A stretch of 8,823 bases of DNA from an uncultured Aquincola sp. Lineage in GTDB: Bacteria > Pseudomonadota > Gammaproteobacteria > Burkholderiales > Burkholderiaceae. The notes under the pieces are model-generated. The model was not told the origin of the DNA. It was given only the letters and a program-made list of their open reading frames with translations, and ran no database searches. The position numbers were made by a program, and so were the translations under genes. The stretch covers positions 1 to 8,823 of the forward strand of contig CAKZXL010000344.1 of the NCBI GenBank assembly GCA_937883885.1, given 5' to 3'. This document shows positions 7,436 through 8,823 of this stretch, piece by piece (position 1 is the first letter of the stretch; every line of letters begins with the position of its first letter).

Positions 7436-7978
7436 TCAGTGCGCCAGGCCGAGTTCGGCCACCTGGCCGGCGGCGGCGATCTCTTCCACCGACAGCACCT
7501 GTTCGGCCGCCAGCAGGATGACGAACTTGCCGCGCACCTTGCCCATGCCCTGGATGAAGTCGCTGCGGATGCGGGTGCCGAAGGACGGCGGCGGCTCGAT
7601 GTCGGCCGCCGGGATCTCCAGCACTTCGTTGACGGCGTCCACCACCGCGCCCAGCACGTGGCGTTCGCCTTCGCTTTCCACCTCGATGATGACGATGCAG
7701 GTGCGCTTGGTGATGTCGCTGCTGGGGCGGCCGAAGCGGGCCTGCAGGTCCATCACCGGCACCACGGCGCCGCGCAGGTTGATCACGCCGCGGATGGACG
7801 ACGGCATCATCGGCACCTCGGTCAGGCCGCGGTATTCGATGATTTCCTTGATGGCCAGGATGCCCAGCGCAAAGGTTTCGCCCCCCAGCATGAAGGTGAG
7901 GTACTGCTGGGGCTCCGCGGCCATCAGTGCGGGCATCGCATGGCCGGCAGCCGCCGTACTGGCTGAAGTGATGTTCAT
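7436..7978 (-). CDS. cheW: Chemotaxis coupling protein
   Basis: Adaptor that bridges the receptor signalling tip and the CheA P5 domain in cytoplasmic receptor arrays. The 180 residues form one CheW/SH3-like domain (about 23-168) with QQYLTFMLGGETFALGI (24-40), VPMMPSSIRGVINLRGAVVP (55-74) and MDLQARFG (76-83). The conserved RG pair of the receptor/CheA interface is visible at 63-64. A short alanine-rich, probably disordered N-terminal stretch (1-22) precedes the domain. Internal methionines at 15 and 19 are possible alternative starts, but only the ATG at 7978 has a good ribosome-binding site. It lies 80 bp after the receptor gene and 16 bp before cheR. No CheA or second CheW is in the window. 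Confidence 0.97.
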   Translation of the reverse strand: MNITSASTAAAGHAMPALMAAEPQQYLTFMLGGETFALGILAIKEIIEYRGLTEVPMMPSSIRGVINLRGAVVPVMDLQARFGRPSSDITKRTCIVIIEVESEGERHVLGAVVDAVNEVLEIPAADIEPPPSFGTRIRSDFIQGMGKVRGKFVILLAAEQVLSVEEIAAAGQVAELGLAH

Positions 7979-7983
7979 CGGCG

Positions 7984-7990
7984 GTCTCCT
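7984..7990 (-). promoter_or_regulatory. Ribosome-binding site of cheW
   Basis: AGGAGAC on the minus strand, 5 nt before the ATG at 7978. It supports that start over the internal methionines at residues 15 and 19. Confidence 0.65.
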
Positions 7991-8028
7991 GTTCGGAAGA
8001 AGGTTCGTGGGTTCGCAGTCCGCTTATT

Positions 8029-8044
8029 CGGCCGCTCGCGGCCG
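8029..8044 (-). repeat. Hairpin in the receptor-cheW intergenic gap
   Basis: CGGCCG is repeated 4 nt apart as a perfect inverted repeat, giving a 6-bp G-C stem with a tetraloop. It lies 14 bp after the receptor stop, within the 80-bp gap. On the minus strand it is followed by AATAAG, not a T-run, so a classic terminator is unlikely. No other signal apart from the cheW ribosome-binding site was seen in 7979-8058. Confidence 0.4.
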
Positions 8045-8058
8045 TTCTTCAGGCTGCG

Positions 8059-8823
8059 TCAAAAATTGGTGAACTGGCTTTCGTCCACGCCGGCAGCCTG
8101 GCGCGGCGCGCGTGGGGCGGCTGCGGGCGCCGCCGACACGGCCTTGCGGGCCGATGCCTTGGCCAGGCCGATGGCCTGACGCGCGGGCGCCGCGGACTCG
8201 GCTTCGCGGCGGCGGGGCGCCCCGCCCAGCCGGAAAAAGCCCATGGTGTTTTGCAGTTGCTCGGCCTGCGCGCTCATCTCTTCGGCGGTGGCGGCCAGTT
8301 CTTCAGAGCTGGACGCGTTCTGCTGCGTGGTCTGGCTGAGCTGGCTCACGGCCGCGTTGATCTGGCTGACGCCGGACGACTGCTCTTCGCTGGCCGCGGT
8401 GATCTCCTGCACCAGGTCCGAGGTCTTGCGGATGCTGGGCACCATCGCGTCCAGCAGCTGGCCGGCACGCTCGGCCAGTTCCACGCTGCTGCCGGCCACG
8501 GTGCCGATTTCCTGCGCCGCCACCTGGCTGCGCTCGGCCAGGCGGCGCACCTCGGCGGCGACGACGGCAAAGCCCTTGCCGTGTTCGCCCGCACGCGCGG
8601 CCTCGATGGCGGCATTGAGCGCCAGCAGATTGGTCTGGTAGGCGATGTCGTCGATGATGGTGATCTTGTGGGCGATCTGCTTCATCGCCGAGACGGTGGC
8701 CTTGACCGCCTCCCCGCCTTCGGTGGCCTCGGTGGCCGCCTTGCTGGCCATGCCGTCGGTCACCTTGGCGTTGTCGGTGTTCTGCGCGATCGACGAGGTC
8801 ATCTGCTCGATCGACGCGCTGGT
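8059..8823 (-). CDS. Methyl-accepting chemotaxis protein, C-terminal signalling domain (5' partial)
   Basis: Receptor that drives CheA through CheW. The frame is open to the window edge, so 254 C-terminal residues are visible and the sensor, any membrane segments and HAMP domain lie beyond 8823. Numbering is from the first visible codon. The hairpin tip is plain: [20 protein letters not shown] (64-83) followed by [16 protein letters not shown] (84-99). A consensus methylation site, [10 protein letters not shown] (142-151), places Glu146/Glu147 as CheR/CheB targets. The coiled coil ends near GFFRLGG (195-201), and a linker of about 50 residues rich in Ala, Pro and Arg leads to a terminal QFTNF (250-254) that fits the x-aromatic-x-x-aromatic form of CheR-tethering pentapeptides. 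The ATG at 8802 is internal to the signalling helix and not the start. Ligand unknown. The gene heads the visible part of the che operon, and cheW, cheR and cheB downstream are its likely partners. Confidence 0.95.
   Translation of the reverse strand, partial: TSASIEQMTSSIAQNTDNAKVTDGMASKAATEATEGGEAVKATVSAMKQIAHKITIIDDIAYQTNLLALNAAIEAARAGEHGKGFAVVAAEVRRLAERSQVAAQEIGTVAGSSVELAERAGQLLDAMVPSIRKTSDLVQEITAASEEQSSGVSQINAAVSQLSQTTQQNASSSEELAATAEEMSAQAEQLQNTMGFFRLGGAPRRREAESAAPARQAIGLAKASARKAVSAAPAAAPRAPRQAAGVDESQFTNF

Noticed and set aside
8059..8802. ATG at 8802 as the receptor start
   Set aside because: The frame stays open to the window edge and the Met lies within a signalling helix, so the protein continues beyond 8823.
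1..8823. CRISPR arrays, tRNA or rRNA genes, insertion sequences, phage attachment sites
   Set aside because: No spaced direct repeats, cloverleaf-like segments, transposase sequence or terminal inverted repeats were seen; nearly all bases are covered by well-supported genes.

Overview
The window is very GC-rich (roughly 70% by eye), densely coded and free of mobile elements or RNA genes. Codon use, protein sequences and gene content point to a motile betaproteobacterium of the order Burkholderiales, probably near the Rubrivivax/Leptothrix/Ideonella group. That placement is inferred from protein resemblance; no search was run.

Left part, plus strand (1-4252): the 3' end of an assimilatory nitrate assimilation operon. 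It holds a 5'-truncated molybdopterin nitrate reductase with a C-terminal BFD-like [2Fe-2S] domain (nasA), then a TrpD2/YbiB-family protein (ybiB), then a single-domain uroporphyrinogen-III C-methyltransferase (cobA). NasA reduces nitrate to nitrite. CobA makes precorrin-2, the precursor of siroheme, which the partner nitrite reductase (not in the window) needs. YbiB has no explained role here, yet its stop codon overlaps the cobA start (ATGA).

Right part, minus strand (4230-8823): the 3' half of a chemotaxis operon, read from right to left. It holds the cytoplasmic signalling end of a methyl-accepting chemotaxis protein (5'-truncated by the window edge), cheW, cheR, a REC-EAL response regulator predicted to be a c-di-GMP phosphodiesterase, and cheB. 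CheR and CheB add and remove the adaptation methyl groups on the receptor, and CheW ties the receptor to CheA. CheA and CheY are not in the window and would be expected beyond 8823 or elsewhere. The REC-EAL gene sits where many Burkholderiales che operons carry cheD, and it overlaps cheB by 4 bp.

The two operons converge and their last genes overlap by 23 bp (4230-4252), leaving no room for a conventional terminator between them. The longest stretch without a gene is about 80 bp (7979-8058). No promoter could be supported: both operons start outside the window.

The most notable points are the c-di-GMP phosphodiesterase embedded in and translationally coupled to the adaptation genes, a CheR-tether-like pentapeptide at the receptor's C-terminus matched by a CheR of the E. 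coli type, and YbiB coupled to cobA in a nitrate operon.
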